Position numbers and translations under genes: made by a program. Positions 1 through 5,107 of a stretch of DNA of 7,918 bases are shown here, in pieces; position 1 is the first letter of the stretch, and each line of letters opens with the position of its first letter. This stretch comes from Methanosphaera sp. (GTDB lineage Archaea; Methanobacteriota; Methanobacteria; Methanobacteriales; Methanobacteriaceae), in NCBI GenBank assembly GCA_013330915.1, contig DUHK01000107.1, forward strand, positions 309 through 8,226. Direction: 5' to 3'. The notes beneath the pieces were generated by a model that was given only the letters and a program-made list of their open reading frames with translations, was not told the DNA's origin and made no database searches.

Positions 1-146
1 TACTTAGTTATTTTTTATGATTGTTAATTAATAATTAAATAATTTGTAAATTAACATAACTTATTTACAATTCTTTGAAAGGAATTGCTTCTAATTATAT
101 GGAAAAATGCGATCATGGCTGATAGGGGAGTCATGTAATTTTTTAG
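1..146. other. AT-rich left flank without a supported gene
   Basis: This stretch is extremely AT-rich up to about 90, then briefly richer in G (about 101-133). Only very short ORFs occur (for example an ATG at 99 with seven codons and an ATG at 107 with 17 codons), and none has a convincing ribosome binding site. It precedes the three small ORFs and may carry their promoter, but I cannot place a TATA box with confidence. Confidence 0.4.
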
Positions 147-323
147 ATGATGGATTGTGATATTATTAGTACGTTAAAGGCAAGTTCATATGCTACTTTA
201 GTATTATCAATATTTTTCTTAACTCTTCAAGTGATAAAATATATAAAAACAGGTTCTATTGGTGATATTCCTAAAACAATTGTAATTGTAATAACTGCTT
301 TTTTAATATATAAAACTAATTAA
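147..323 (+). CDS. Hypothetical small membrane protein, 57-58 aa
   Basis: I do not recognise this protein. Two adjacent in-frame ATGs (147 and 150) follow directly after an in-frame TAG, so the ORF cannot extend upstream. The product begins MDCDIISTLK from the second ATG. It shows a hydrophobic segment at about residues 12-30, a short polar loop (YIKTGSIGDIPK, about 31-42) and a second hydrophobic segment at about 43-54, ending in KTN, so two membrane helices are likely. No clear Shine-Dalgarno sequence lies within 15 bases of either start; AGGGGAG at 123-129 is too far upstream. The next small ORF starts 7 bases after the stop. T-rich DNA encodes hydrophobic residues by chance, so coding status is uncertain. 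In favour are the length of the open frame in DNA where stops are frequent and the tandem arrangement with two similar ORFs. Confidence 0.45.
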   Translation: MMDCDIISTLKASSYATLVLSIFFLTLQVIKYIKTGSIGDIPKTIVIVITAFLIYKTN

Positions 324-330
324 GATTAAA

Positions 331-477
331 ATGAAAAATAATAAGAACATTATATCTGAATTATTATGGGGAATATTATTATTTGTAATGATATTTTTTA
401 ATTTAAATCTTATCCAAGATTGTTTGCTGGTAATAATATTAATAATAGTTACTGAAATTATAAATCCTTCGAAATAA
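331..477 (+). CDS. Hypothetical small membrane protein, 48 aa
   Basis: I do not recognise this protein. The ORF reads MKNNKNIISELLWG at its N-terminus, a basic/polar start followed by a hydrophobic segment (about residues 11-28). A short break (NLIQD, about 26-30) precedes a second hydrophobic segment (about 31-44), and it ends TEIINPSK. This is a plausible two-helix membrane hairpin. It begins 7 bases after the preceding small ORF and is followed after 26 bases by another. The region before the ATG is only A/T-rich (GATTAAA) with no clear ribosome binding site. It is probably co-transcribed with its neighbours if real. The main doubt is that almost all codons are A/T-only, so codon bias gives no independent support. 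Confidence 0.42.
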   Translation: MKNNKNIISELLWGILLFVMIFFNLNLIQDCLLVIILIIVTEIINPSK

Positions 478-503
478 TACATAAAACATATGGTTATGAT
501 AAA

Positions 504-671
504 ATGATTATAAAACGTAAAAAAGATGGTTTTAGTTCCACTGATTTTGAAATATTCGGATTAACAGCAGCTTTACCTTTTATTTCATTATTTTTTTGGA
601 AATTTGAAATATTAATCTCATGGATACCTCTTCTTATTATTACATTTTTTATTCTTTATAAAATAGAATAA
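504..671 (+). CDS. Hypothetical small membrane protein, 55 aa
   Basis: I do not recognise this protein. It has a basic N-terminus (MIIKRKKDGFSSTD), a hydrophobic segment at about residues 18-32, a short FWKFE turn, and a second hydrophobic segment at about 36-52 containing a tryptophan and a proline, ending YKIE. The positive N-terminal stretch followed by two helices looks more protein-like than random T-rich translation, so this is the best supported of the three small ORFs. An ATG at 490 lies in another frame and stops after five codons, so 504 is the likely start. A weak GGTTATGAT (492-500) just upstream could act as a ribosome binding site. A run of T (591-597) lies inside the ORF. Function unknown. 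Confidence 0.48.
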   Translation: MIIKRKKDGFSSTDFEIFGLTAALPFISLFFWKFEILISWIPLLIITFFILYKIE

Positions 672-705
672 TTTACTAAAATGTTTGTTATGTTGTTAAT
701 GAATA

Positions 706-730
706 ATGTTGTTTTAATGTAATATATTCA
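706..730 (+). repeat. Diverged 25-base direct repeat, copy 1
   Basis: This copy matches 1086-1110 at 21 of 25 positions without gaps. Both copies share the first ten bases (ATGTTGTTTT) and the last ten (AATATATTCA), and differ only in the central five. AT-rich composition makes chance similarity possible. Confidence 0.4.
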
Positions 731-914
731 GTATGAATTCATCCAATATTTAAAAATGTGTATGTGCTGTTTAAATGGTATTAAAATTGAATTATGTTAA
801 TATTTTTAAACCATTAATCCTATTCAATATTTTATTCAAAAAATTTGACTATTGGAGTAAAGTGTTCATGTGTGTGGAAAAGTATTTTGAGTAATGTTTC
901 CGGTGACTTTAATC

Positions 915-922
915 TTTTTTTT
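915..922 (+). terminator. T8 tract, candidate transcription terminator
   Basis: Eight consecutive T residues on the + strand within T-rich DNA. Archaeal RNA polymerase commonly terminates at oligo-T on the non-template strand without a hairpin. It lies about 240 bases after the last small ORF. Because the surroundings are T-rich generally, the assignment is tentative. Confidence 0.35.
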
Positions 923-970
923 CATGGTCTTAAATTATTGGGTCTTTTCAAGTTTAAATGGTATATGTTC

Positions 971-979
971 TTTTTTTTT
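971..979 (+). terminator. T9 tract, candidate transcription terminator
   Basis: Nine consecutive T residues followed by further T-rich tracts to about 1030. With the T8 run at 915-922 it would form a staggered archaeal-type terminator insulating ehb from upstream + strand transcription. This is inferred from composition only. Confidence 0.4.
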
Positions 980-1085
980 AATATTTTTGTTTGTTTTGTA
1001 TTGCATTGTTAAGTTTTTATTGATTTTTTCTTTCCATCTTAAAAAAGTTTACGTTAGCCTAAATTTTAATTCATAACTATTAAAT

Positions 1086-1110
1086 ATGTTGTTTTTAATA
1101 AATATATTCA
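1086..1110 (+). repeat. Diverged 25-base direct repeat, copy 2
   Basis: Second copy of the element at 706-730 (21 of 25 matches). The two copies bracket the T-rich stretch. This copy sits immediately before the TATA-like sequence at 1114-1119, so it could be part of a promoter region. Confidence 0.4.
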
Positions 1111-1113
1111 TAC

Positions 1114-1119
1114 TATATA
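1114..1119 (+). promoter_or_regulatory. Possible TATA box for the ehb transcript
   Basis: TATATA in the context CATACTATATACTTG. If used, transcription would begin about 25 bases downstream (near 1143), giving an ehbA leader of about 200 nt that contains the inverted repeats at 1189-1307. The preceding bases are not strongly purine-rich as expected for a BRE, and other AT-rich sites (such as 1165-1175) could serve, so this is a weak candidate. Confidence 0.25.
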
Positions 1120-1188
1120 CTTGAATGTGAAGTTTTTCTTTTTTAAGTATGGAGTTTTTGTAGCTAATTAATTTAACTTAAGATATTG

Positions 1189-1225
1189 AGACAACAGGTT
1201 ATGGATAAATTTTCATATGTTGTCT
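1189..1225 (+). promoter_or_regulatory. Stem-loop / inverted repeat upstream of ehbA
   Basis: AGACAACA (1189-1196) and TGTTGTCT (1218-1225) are perfect 8-bp complements. Inside them, TATG (1200-1203) pairs with CATA (1214-1217), separated from the outer stem by a three-base bulge (GGT, 1197-1199) on one side only. The loop is ten bases (1204-1213). The result is a bulged 12-bp hairpin in RNA, or an inverted-repeat operator in DNA. It lies about 115-150 bases before ehbA and is the strongest structure in the upstream region. Confidence 0.55.
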
Positions 1226-1255
1226 GGAACCTTTAAGAACAAAAAGGGGTTTGCC
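1226..1255 (+). promoter_or_regulatory. Second, imperfect stem-loop before ehbA
   Basis: GGAACCTTT (1226-1234) can pair with AAAGGGGTTTGCC (1243-1255): TTT/AAA, CC/GG, AA/TT and GG/CC, with small bulges on the 3' side and an eight-base loop. It directly abuts the hairpin at 1189-1225, so the two could stack in an RNA leader. Less certain than the first because of the bulges. Confidence 0.35.
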
Positions 1256-1259
1256 TGGT

Positions 1260-1281
1260 AGTCATATGTTAATGTATGATT
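1260..1281 (+). promoter_or_regulatory. Third inverted repeat before ehbA
   Basis: TCATA (1262-1266) and TATGA (1275-1279) are perfect complements around an eight-base loop, extendable in RNA by a G-U and an A-U pair. The arm overlaps CATATGTT (1263-1270), which also occurs at 1214-1221 in the first hairpin. That shared sequence could allow alternative pairing. Confidence 0.3.
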
Positions 1282-1307
1282 TTCTGGGAAGTTCTAGGAT
1301 AATAGAA
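1282..1307 (+). promoter_or_regulatory. Direct repeat plus palindrome, possible regulator site
   Basis: TTCTGGGA (1282-1289) and TTCTAGGA (1292-1299) are direct repeats with starts ten bases apart, one helical turn. The second overlaps the palindrome TTCTA-N6-TAGAA (1292-1307). The site ends 33 bases before the ehbA start. It could be a protein binding site or part of a leader RNA. I cannot match it to a known methanogen regulator; it does not match the GGAA-N6-TTCC operator of NrpR. Confidence 0.3.
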
Positions 1308-1340
1308 TAATTGTTCGTATATAAAAACGGAGTTTAATTT

Positions 1341-1652
1341 ATGTTTTTAAATAGAATAATCTACGGAATTGAATTTTTCGTAAGGTTAGTAGTCGAAATA
1401 ATTAAGGCAGTAATAGACACTGCTATGTGCTGTCTCAAGGGCGAAGTAGATCCTGTTGTTGTAGAGATCATACCTGATTTAAAACGTCCGGTATCTCTTG
1501 CAATATTATCTAACACAATTACCTTAACACCTGGTACAATCACTGTTGACATGGACCAAGAAAAAGGTATTTTAACAGTATCTGCTCTAACACCTCGTTC
1601 ACGTGAGGACATCATACCTCTTGAGTCAACTATTAAGAAAATGTTAGAATAA
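1341..1652 (+). CDS. ehbA: Energy-converting hydrogenase B subunit A (MrpE-like)
   Basis: First gene of the ehb operon, encoding a 103-aa membrane subunit of energy-converting hydrogenase B. The N-terminal third (about residues 5-30) is one amphipathic/hydrophobic helix. The rest is a soluble domain with the MrpE/MnhE signature LSNTITLTPGT at 56-66 followed by the beta-strand-like TITVDMDQEKGILTV. Typical MrpE proteins have more N-terminal helices and are about 160 aa, so this is a short form, as expected for Ehb. GGAG at 1329-1332 lies 8 bases before the ATG. ehbB follows after 15 bases. By family knowledge it belongs to the Mrp-like ion-translocating module. Identification rests on the signature plus position at the head of a complete ehb gene order. 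Confidence 0.87.
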   Translation: MFLNRIIYGIEFFVRLVVEIIKAVIDTAMCCLKGEVDPVVVEIIPDLKRPVSLAILSNTITLTPGTITVDMDQEKGILTVSALTPRSREDIIPLESTIKKMLE

Positions 1653-1667
1653 ACATAGGGTGATGAG

Positions 1668-1934
1668 ATGGATTTTTTAACAATATCTGAATTGTTCCTA
1701 ATGTTATGTCTAGTCATATACATGCTTGCAGGCGTAAAAATCGCAGCAAGAAAAACAACCGGATCAGCATTAGCTGGTGTAGGTGCTTTTACAATTGCTT
1801 TAGCAGTAGTATTAGCAATGGTTTCAGTGTTAACAGATGTTTCATTCTGTAGAGATATAGCATTTGCATTAATCGTATTAAGCCCAGTTGGAACAATTGC
1901 AGCCGCTACAGTTTTAGGTGGAGGCGAAATATAA
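1668..1934 (+). CDS. ehbB: Energy-converting hydrogenase B subunit B (MrpF-like)
   Basis: 88-aa integral membrane protein with three predicted helices (about residues 6-23, 32-53 and 63-83). A polar stretch with IAARKTTGS follows the first helix and a conserved-looking SFCRDIAFAL segment begins the third. Size, topology and place between the MrpE-like and MrpG-like genes match the MrpF/MnhF family. Within Ehb it is a subunit of the Mrp-type antiporter module in the cytoplasmic membrane. GGTGAT (1659-1664) precedes the ATG closely and matches the archaeal anti-Shine-Dalgarno. The stop overlaps the next start as TAATG, implying translational coupling to ehbC. Confidence 0.87.
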   Translation: MDFLTISELFLMLCLVIYMLAGVKIAARKTTGSALAGVGAFTIALAVVLAMVSVLTDVSFCRDIAFALIVLSPVGTIAAATVLGGGEI

Positions 1935-2245
1935 TGGCAAGTACAGGATTAGATCTTTCCTTAACCTTTGGTGATCCAATTTCAATCATTTTGGGAATAG
2001 TCTTTATTATTTTAGGTATTATTGTATTAATTACCGCAAAAGGACTGTTAAATAATACAAGTGATGATTTACAATACTCTATCTTCGGAAGATTAGAAAT
2101 TTTAGGTATTGTGGATATGGTCAGTGTATTAATCTTAATCTTGATTGGAGAACCAGCTTTAGGAGTAGTCTACTTTATATTAGCACCATTTGCAACACAC
2201 GCTATAGCTAGTGGACATTACCGTGGAGAATTAGGAGAGCATTAA
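1934..2245 (+). CDS. ehbC: Energy-converting hydrogenase B subunit C (MrpG-like)
   Basis: 103-aa membrane protein with three predicted helices (about residues 15-34, 56-71 and 75-91). The C-terminal motif APFATHAIASGHY resembles the end of MrpG/MnhG proteins (P-x-A-x-H-A-x-A), and a short cytoplasmic loop (NNTSDDLQ) separates the first two helices. It completes an E-F-G order of Mrp-like genes with ehbA and ehbB. GGAGG at 1920-1924 gives a 9-base spacing to the ATG. The ATG overlaps the ehbB stop by one base, and ehbD starts one base after this stop. Role: structural part of the ion-translocating membrane arm of Ehb. Confidence 0.87.
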   Translation: MASTGLDLSLTFGDPISIILGIVFIILGIIVLITAKGLLNNTSDDLQYSIFGRLEILGIVDMVSVLILILIGEPALGVVYFILAPFATHAIASGHYRGELGEH

Positions 2246-2246
2246 A

Positions 2247-2534
2247 ATGATAGATGTAAATATTTTAGTACAAAATGCTGTGCCTTTGGCATTATATGTA
2301 TTTGCAATATTAGGGGCTATTGTTGCATTAATGCAGAAAGACTTGCTTAAAATGGCAGTTCTTACCAGTGTATCTGGATTTGCTGTAGCAGCAATTTTCC
2401 AAGTTTTATTAGCTCCCGATGTAGCATTAACACAGGCTGTAGTAGGAGCAGCAATCGTGCCAACATTAGTTGGACTTTCAGTATTAAAAACAAGAGAACC
2501 TCCTGTAACAGAAGATGTGGAAGGTGATTCATAA
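2247..2534 (+). CDS. ehbD: Energy-converting hydrogenase B subunit D (MbhD/MrpA C-terminal-like)
   Basis: 95-aa membrane protein with about three helices (about residues 8-29, 35-54 and 62-80) and an acidic tail (TEDVEGDS). The motif LLAPDVALTQAVVGA at 54-68 is the hallmark of the DUF4040 family (MbhD and the C-terminal part of MrpA). That motif usually carries Glu where Gln63 stands here (ALTE versus ALTQ). AGGAG at 2233-2237 is 9 bases before the ATG. The gene ends in TAATG overlapping ehbE. Role: part of the proton/sodium translocating membrane arm linking antiporter-like and hydrogenase modules. Confidence 0.9.
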   Translation: MIDVNILVQNAVPLALYVFAILGAIVALMQKDLLKMAVLTSVSGFAVAAIFQVLLAPDVALTQAVVGAAIVPTLVGLSVLKTREPPVTEDVEGDS

Positions 2535-2926
2535 TGGCGATAGAAATAGTCCAATGTGGAGCATTATTAACCGCAGCACTTTTAATGATTATAGGGTTAG
2601 TAGCATTAGTCTACTTAGACAACGTTCTTAAGAAAATTATCGGAGCAGCATTTATAGGTGATGGTGTAAACCTTTTAATAATCGCATTAGGTTACAGAGC
2701 TAATGGTATTCCATATATCTTCTTACAAAATATGGATGTAAACAGCTTTTTAGGTCAGGCATCATATCCACTACCATTTGCATTAGTATTAACTAGTATT
2801 GTAATTGGTGCAAGTACTCTTGCTGTAATGTTAGCACTTTCAGTAGTTTTATACAAAAGAAATGGAACACTCAGTGCAACCGCTCTTTTAAACGATAAAA
2901 AATTAGGAGAGGAAAACAATGAATAG
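2534..2926 (+). CDS. ehbE: Energy-converting hydrogenase B subunit E (MrpC/NuoK-like)
   Basis: 130-aa membrane protein of the MrpC/NuoK/MnhC family. Three helices are predicted (about residues 9-28, 32-53 and 80-106). The family motifs are clear: NVLKKIIGAAFIGDGVNLLI starting at 30, and PLPFALVLTSIVIG at 79-92, corresponding to the usual DPLPQALVLTAIVIG. The loop between helices 2 and 3 contains NGIPYIFLQN. A polar C-terminal tail (about 108-130) extends beyond the last helix. GGTGAT (2523-2528) precedes the start by 5 bases and the ATG overlaps the ehbD stop. Its last 8 bases overlap a 13-codon mini-ORF leading to ehbF. Confidence 0.92.
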   Translation: MAIEIVQCGALLTAALLMIIGLVALVYLDNVLKKIIGAAFIGDGVNLLIIALGYRANGIPYIFLQNMDVNSFLGQASYPLPFALVLTSIVIGASTLAVMLALSVVLYKRNGTLSATALLNDKKLGEENNE

Positions 2927-2960
2927 TGCTATAAATACAACTGAAGGGGGTAATTACTAA
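2919..2960 (+). CDS. 13-codon mini-ORF between ehbE and ehbF
   Basis: An ATG at 2919, preceded by AGGAGAGG at 2905-2912 (AGGAG core 9 bases upstream), opens a short frame encoding MNSAINTTEGGNY. It overlaps the end of ehbE by 8 bases, and its TAA shares one base with the ATG of ehbF (TAATG at 2958-2962). Its start signal is as good as those of the real genes, and its layout matches coupled junctions elsewhere in the operon. It may pass ribosomes from ehbE to ehbF rather than make a functional peptide, or it could be a relic. No similarity is recognised. Confidence 0.45.
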   Translation: MNSAINTTEGGNY

Positions 2961-4474
2961 TGGACGGAACCGTATTCATACCATTAATGGTAATTATTCC
3001 AATAATATGTGCTGTATTAGTAAACTTATTACACGAACACAGCGGTATTTCCAAAATTTTCGGTTATATTGGGGCAATTTGTTTACCAATTATACCTCTT
3101 GTAGCAGTATATGGAAACCACTTCTTTGGTGGATATCAACCATTAGCAAATGGCGGATTATCTGTTGCTCTACCAGAAGCAGCAAATAGTATTATTTCAG
3201 GTTCATTCCTCGAATTATTCCACCCAGCAATTACATACGCATTCGGTCCTGGACAACAAATCATCTTGTTCGTACTAGGTTTAGTAGCAATGTGTGCAAT
3301 ATTCATATCAATTGCTGAAACTAAAAAAACATCTGGTGTATACTTATACATGTTATTCATGCTTTCAGCAGCATTAATGGCATTCGTATTAACAGACGAT
3401 ATATTCAACTTATACGTATTCTTTGAAATTGCAGCATTAGTACAAGTAGGACTTATACTAGTATCAAGAGTAAGAGGAAACTATGAAACTGGTTTAAAAT
3501 ACATGTTGCTTGGAGAAGTAGGTGGATCCTTCATGCTTTTAGGTATCGCACTTATCTTAGGTTTAACAGGTAACGTAAACATAAGCGACATAGTAATGAT
3601 GATACACTCAGGTTTAGTAAACCCTTCAAACCCAGTATTATTATTCGCAGCAGGTATGTTGATTTACGGATGGTTATACGCAACAGGTTTACCACCATTC
3701 AACGCAATTAAATCAGAAATCTATTCAAAAGGTTTACCTAGTGGATCAATGTTATTACAATCATTCTCAGTAATTGCTTGTATATCCATAGGTTTAGTAA
3801 TAATCAGAATCTTCGGATACTTACCAACAGCTCAAATGGCAATGTTAGCAGTAAGCGTAATTGCTATGATCTTAGGTATCTGTATGGCTATGGTACAAGA
3901 TGACTACAAACGTATCATCGCATACCTTGCAGTTGGAGAATTAGGTTACATAGGTGTAGGTCTTGGATTAGCAACACCATTAGGTATTACAGCAGGATTA
4001 TTCCAGGCAGTAAACGAATTAGTTGTAACTTCATTCCTGTTCATCGGATTCGGATTAGTATTATACAAAACCAGAACCAGTAAAATCAGTAAACTTGGTG
4101 GATTATTACAATACATGCCATCAGCAGCATTATTAACAGTACTTGCAGGATTTGCAATGGCTGGAGTACCTCCATTCAATGTATTCCAAAGTAAATACTT
4201 ATTATGTCAAGCTGCTATCGCTGCAGGAATTCCGGAACTCGCAGTAATCATGATCATATTAAGTATCGTGACATTCTTAGCATTCCTCAAAATGGCATAC
4301 GCAATATTCCTCAGAGAAAAACCAGACGAATTAGAAGTATCATCTGCATCTGTTCCAAAAACAACAATGGCAGTAATGGTAATATTCTTAGTCATCTGTT
4401 TAATAATAGGTTTATTCCCTGGTTTAGTAGTGGACAAATTAGGTGTATTAGCACTTACAGCATTAGCTTTATAA
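2960..4474 (+). CDS. ehbF: Energy-converting hydrogenase B subunit F (MrpD/NuoN antiporter-like)
   Basis: 504-aa polytopic protein with about 13-14 predicted helices, the largest membrane subunit of Ehb. It belongs to the NuoL/M/N-MrpA/D family that moves H+ or Na+ across the membrane. Recognisable landmarks: FFEIAALVQVGLIL with Glu156 in TM5, PPFNAIKSEI (245-254) after TM7, DYKRIIAYLAVGELGYIGVG (315-334), and AGVPPFNVFQSKYLL with Lys412 in TM12. By eye alignment the TM7 lysine position is Ala241, TM8 (265-282) contains no lysine or histidine, and the usual NH...K of TM10 reads NE...T (Glu353, Thr357). A GGGGGT at 2946-2951 lies 8 bases upstream of the ATG. The ORF ends in tandem TAA codons. 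It probably forms the main ion channel of the complex. Confidence 0.92.
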   Translation: MDGTVFIPLMVIIPIICAVLVNLLHEHSGISKIFGYIGAICLPIIPLVAVYGNHFFGGYQPLANGGLSVALPEAANSIISGSFLELFHPAITYAFGPGQQIILFVLGLVAMCAIFISIAETKKTSGVYLYMLFMLSAALMAFVLTDDIFNLYVFFEIAALVQVGLILVSRVRGNYETGLKYMLLGEVGGSFMLLGIALILGLTGNVNISDIVMMIHSGLVNPSNPVLLFAAGMLIYGWLYATGLPPFNAIKSEIYSKGLPSGSMLLQSFSVIACISIGLVIIRIFGYLPTAQMAMLAVSVIAMILGICMAMVQDDYKRIIAYLAVGELGYIGVGLGLATPLGITAGLFQAVNELVVTSFLFIGFGLVLYKTRTSKISKLGGLLQYMPSAALLTVLAGFAMAGVPPFNVFQSKYLLCQAAIAAGIPELAVIMIILSIVTFLAFLKMAYAIFLREKPDELEVSSASVPKTTMAVMVIFLVICLIIGLFPGLVVDKLGVLALTALAL

Positions 4475-4486
4475 TAAGGTGATAAG

Positions 4487-4819
4487 ATGAATATGTACGA
4501 TAAACTCGTTGAAACTTTAAAAAGTACATTTGGGCAAGATCCTGAAAAAACATTAGTCAACGGATCAAAAACTTCATCAATAGTTTCTGCTGAATTAGTG
4601 TTAATGGCATCTTTATTAATAGCCGCATTAACAATAAGATTAGTAAGTCCAGCATTAATGATTGTTGCAGTAATAGGATTAATGTTATTATTCATGTATG
4701 TAACACCAATAATGCCTAAATTGTACAAAGAACACAGTGATGATTTTAACAACATGATGTTCTATGCAGTATTGACATTAGCAATATTTGCAATAGTATT
4801 CTACTGGGGGGTATTCTAA
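4487..4819 (+). CDS. ehbG: Energy-converting hydrogenase B subunit G
   Basis: 110-aa membrane subunit with a polar N-terminal domain of about 32 residues (MNMYDKLVETLKSTFGQDPE and following) and three predicted helices (about 33-50, 54-73 and 90-108). A short charged loop (KLYKEHSDDFNN, about 78-89) lies before the last helix. I see no Mrp or complex I signature. The name rests on size, topology and position between ehbF and the MbhE-like ehbH. GGTGAT at 4479-4484 lies just before the ATG; a second ATG at 4493 is possible but farther from it. The stop is followed directly by the GTG start of ehbH. Role within the complex is not assigned. Confidence 0.8.
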   Translation: MNMYDKLVETLKSTFGQDPEKTLVNGSKTSSIVSAELVLMASLLIAALTIRLVSPALMIVAVIGLMLLFMYVTPIMPKLYKEHSDDFNNMMFYAVLTLAIFAIVFYWGVF

Positions 4820-5107
4820 GTGAAGGCTTCAATTAGAGACGTAGCATTAATAGTTGCTATCGCAGCATTCGCAACAATATTCTTAACCTCTATGGTTCAA
4901 TTCAGTGGAATGATTTTCCCTGGTATAAACTACATATACCAAGGTGTCGGTGTATCAATTGCACCTAACTTAGTAACTAACATAGTATTCGATTTCAGAG
5001 GTTTCGATACCCTTGGAGAAGCATTTATTTTAGTAAGTGCAGTAGTTACTACCATGTTAGTATTCGGTAGAGGAAAAGTAAACCTTGGAGGCGACGACAA
5101 TGAGTGA
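4820..5107 (+). CDS. ehbH: Energy-converting hydrogenase B subunit H (MbhE-like)
   Basis: 95-aa membrane protein starting at GTG immediately after the ehbG stop (TAAGTG). GGGGGGT at 4806-4812 supports this start with 7-base spacing. Two helices are predicted (about residues 7-25 and 66-82). Between them is the conserved segment APNLVTNIVFDFRGFDTLGE, ending with Glu67. The FDFRG-DTLGE pattern is typical of the MbhE / extreme C-terminal MrpA family. It therefore pairs functionally with EhbD, which corresponds to the adjacent MrpA part. The gene overlaps ehbI by 8 bases. Role: membrane-arm subunit at the antiporter side of Ehb. Confidence 0.88.
   Translation: MKASIRDVALIVAIAAFATIFLTSMVQFSGMIFPGINYIYQGVGVSIAPNLVTNIVFDFRGFDTLGEAFILVSAVVTTMLVFGRGKVNLGGDDNE

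Larger units (their letters stand above)
672..1188. other. AT-rich intergenic region, no supported gene
   Basis: About 500 bases separate the small ORFs from the structured region before ehbA. I see only very short ORFs, plus a T-rich open frame of 60 codons (894-1076) that I reject. The region holds two long T-tracts on the + strand, two diverged copies of a 25-base repeat, and a TATA-like element at 1114-1119, listed separately. No tRNA or rRNA-like structure was seen. Confidence 0.6.

Noticed and set aside
681..722. 13-codon ORF rich in Met, Val and Leu
   Set aside because: It arises from an ATGTTGTTAATG-like micro-repeat, lacks a ribosome binding site and has no coupled gene downstream.
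894..1076. 60-codon T-rich open frame on the + strand upstream of ehbA
   Set aside because: It runs through T8 and T9 tracts, is dominated by Phe/Leu/Ile/Val from T-rich codons, has no ribosome binding site, and ends in a polar tail without protein-like features. It is more likely an intergenic terminator region.
1318..1327. TATATAAAAA just before ehbA as its promoter
   Set aside because: It lies only about 14-23 bases before the ATG and touches the ribosome binding site GGAG at 1329-1332. Transcription from it would start at or inside ehbA and omit that site.
1..1340. CRISPR array, tRNA or mobile element in the upstream region
   Set aside because: No regularly spaced identical repeats, no cloverleaf with a T-loop sequence, no transposase fragment or terminal inverted repeats were seen; only the weak repeats reported separately.
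4207..4755. Open frame of 182 codons on the - strand across the ehbF-ehbG junction
   Set aside because: It overlaps two well supported membrane genes on the + strand. The product is Asn/Thr-rich low-complexity sequence typical of reversed hydrophobic coding DNA.
5085..5099. TTG start giving a five-residue longer EhbI
   Set aside because: The GGAGG at 5087-5091 would be inside the coding region; it is correctly spaced for the ATG at 5100.
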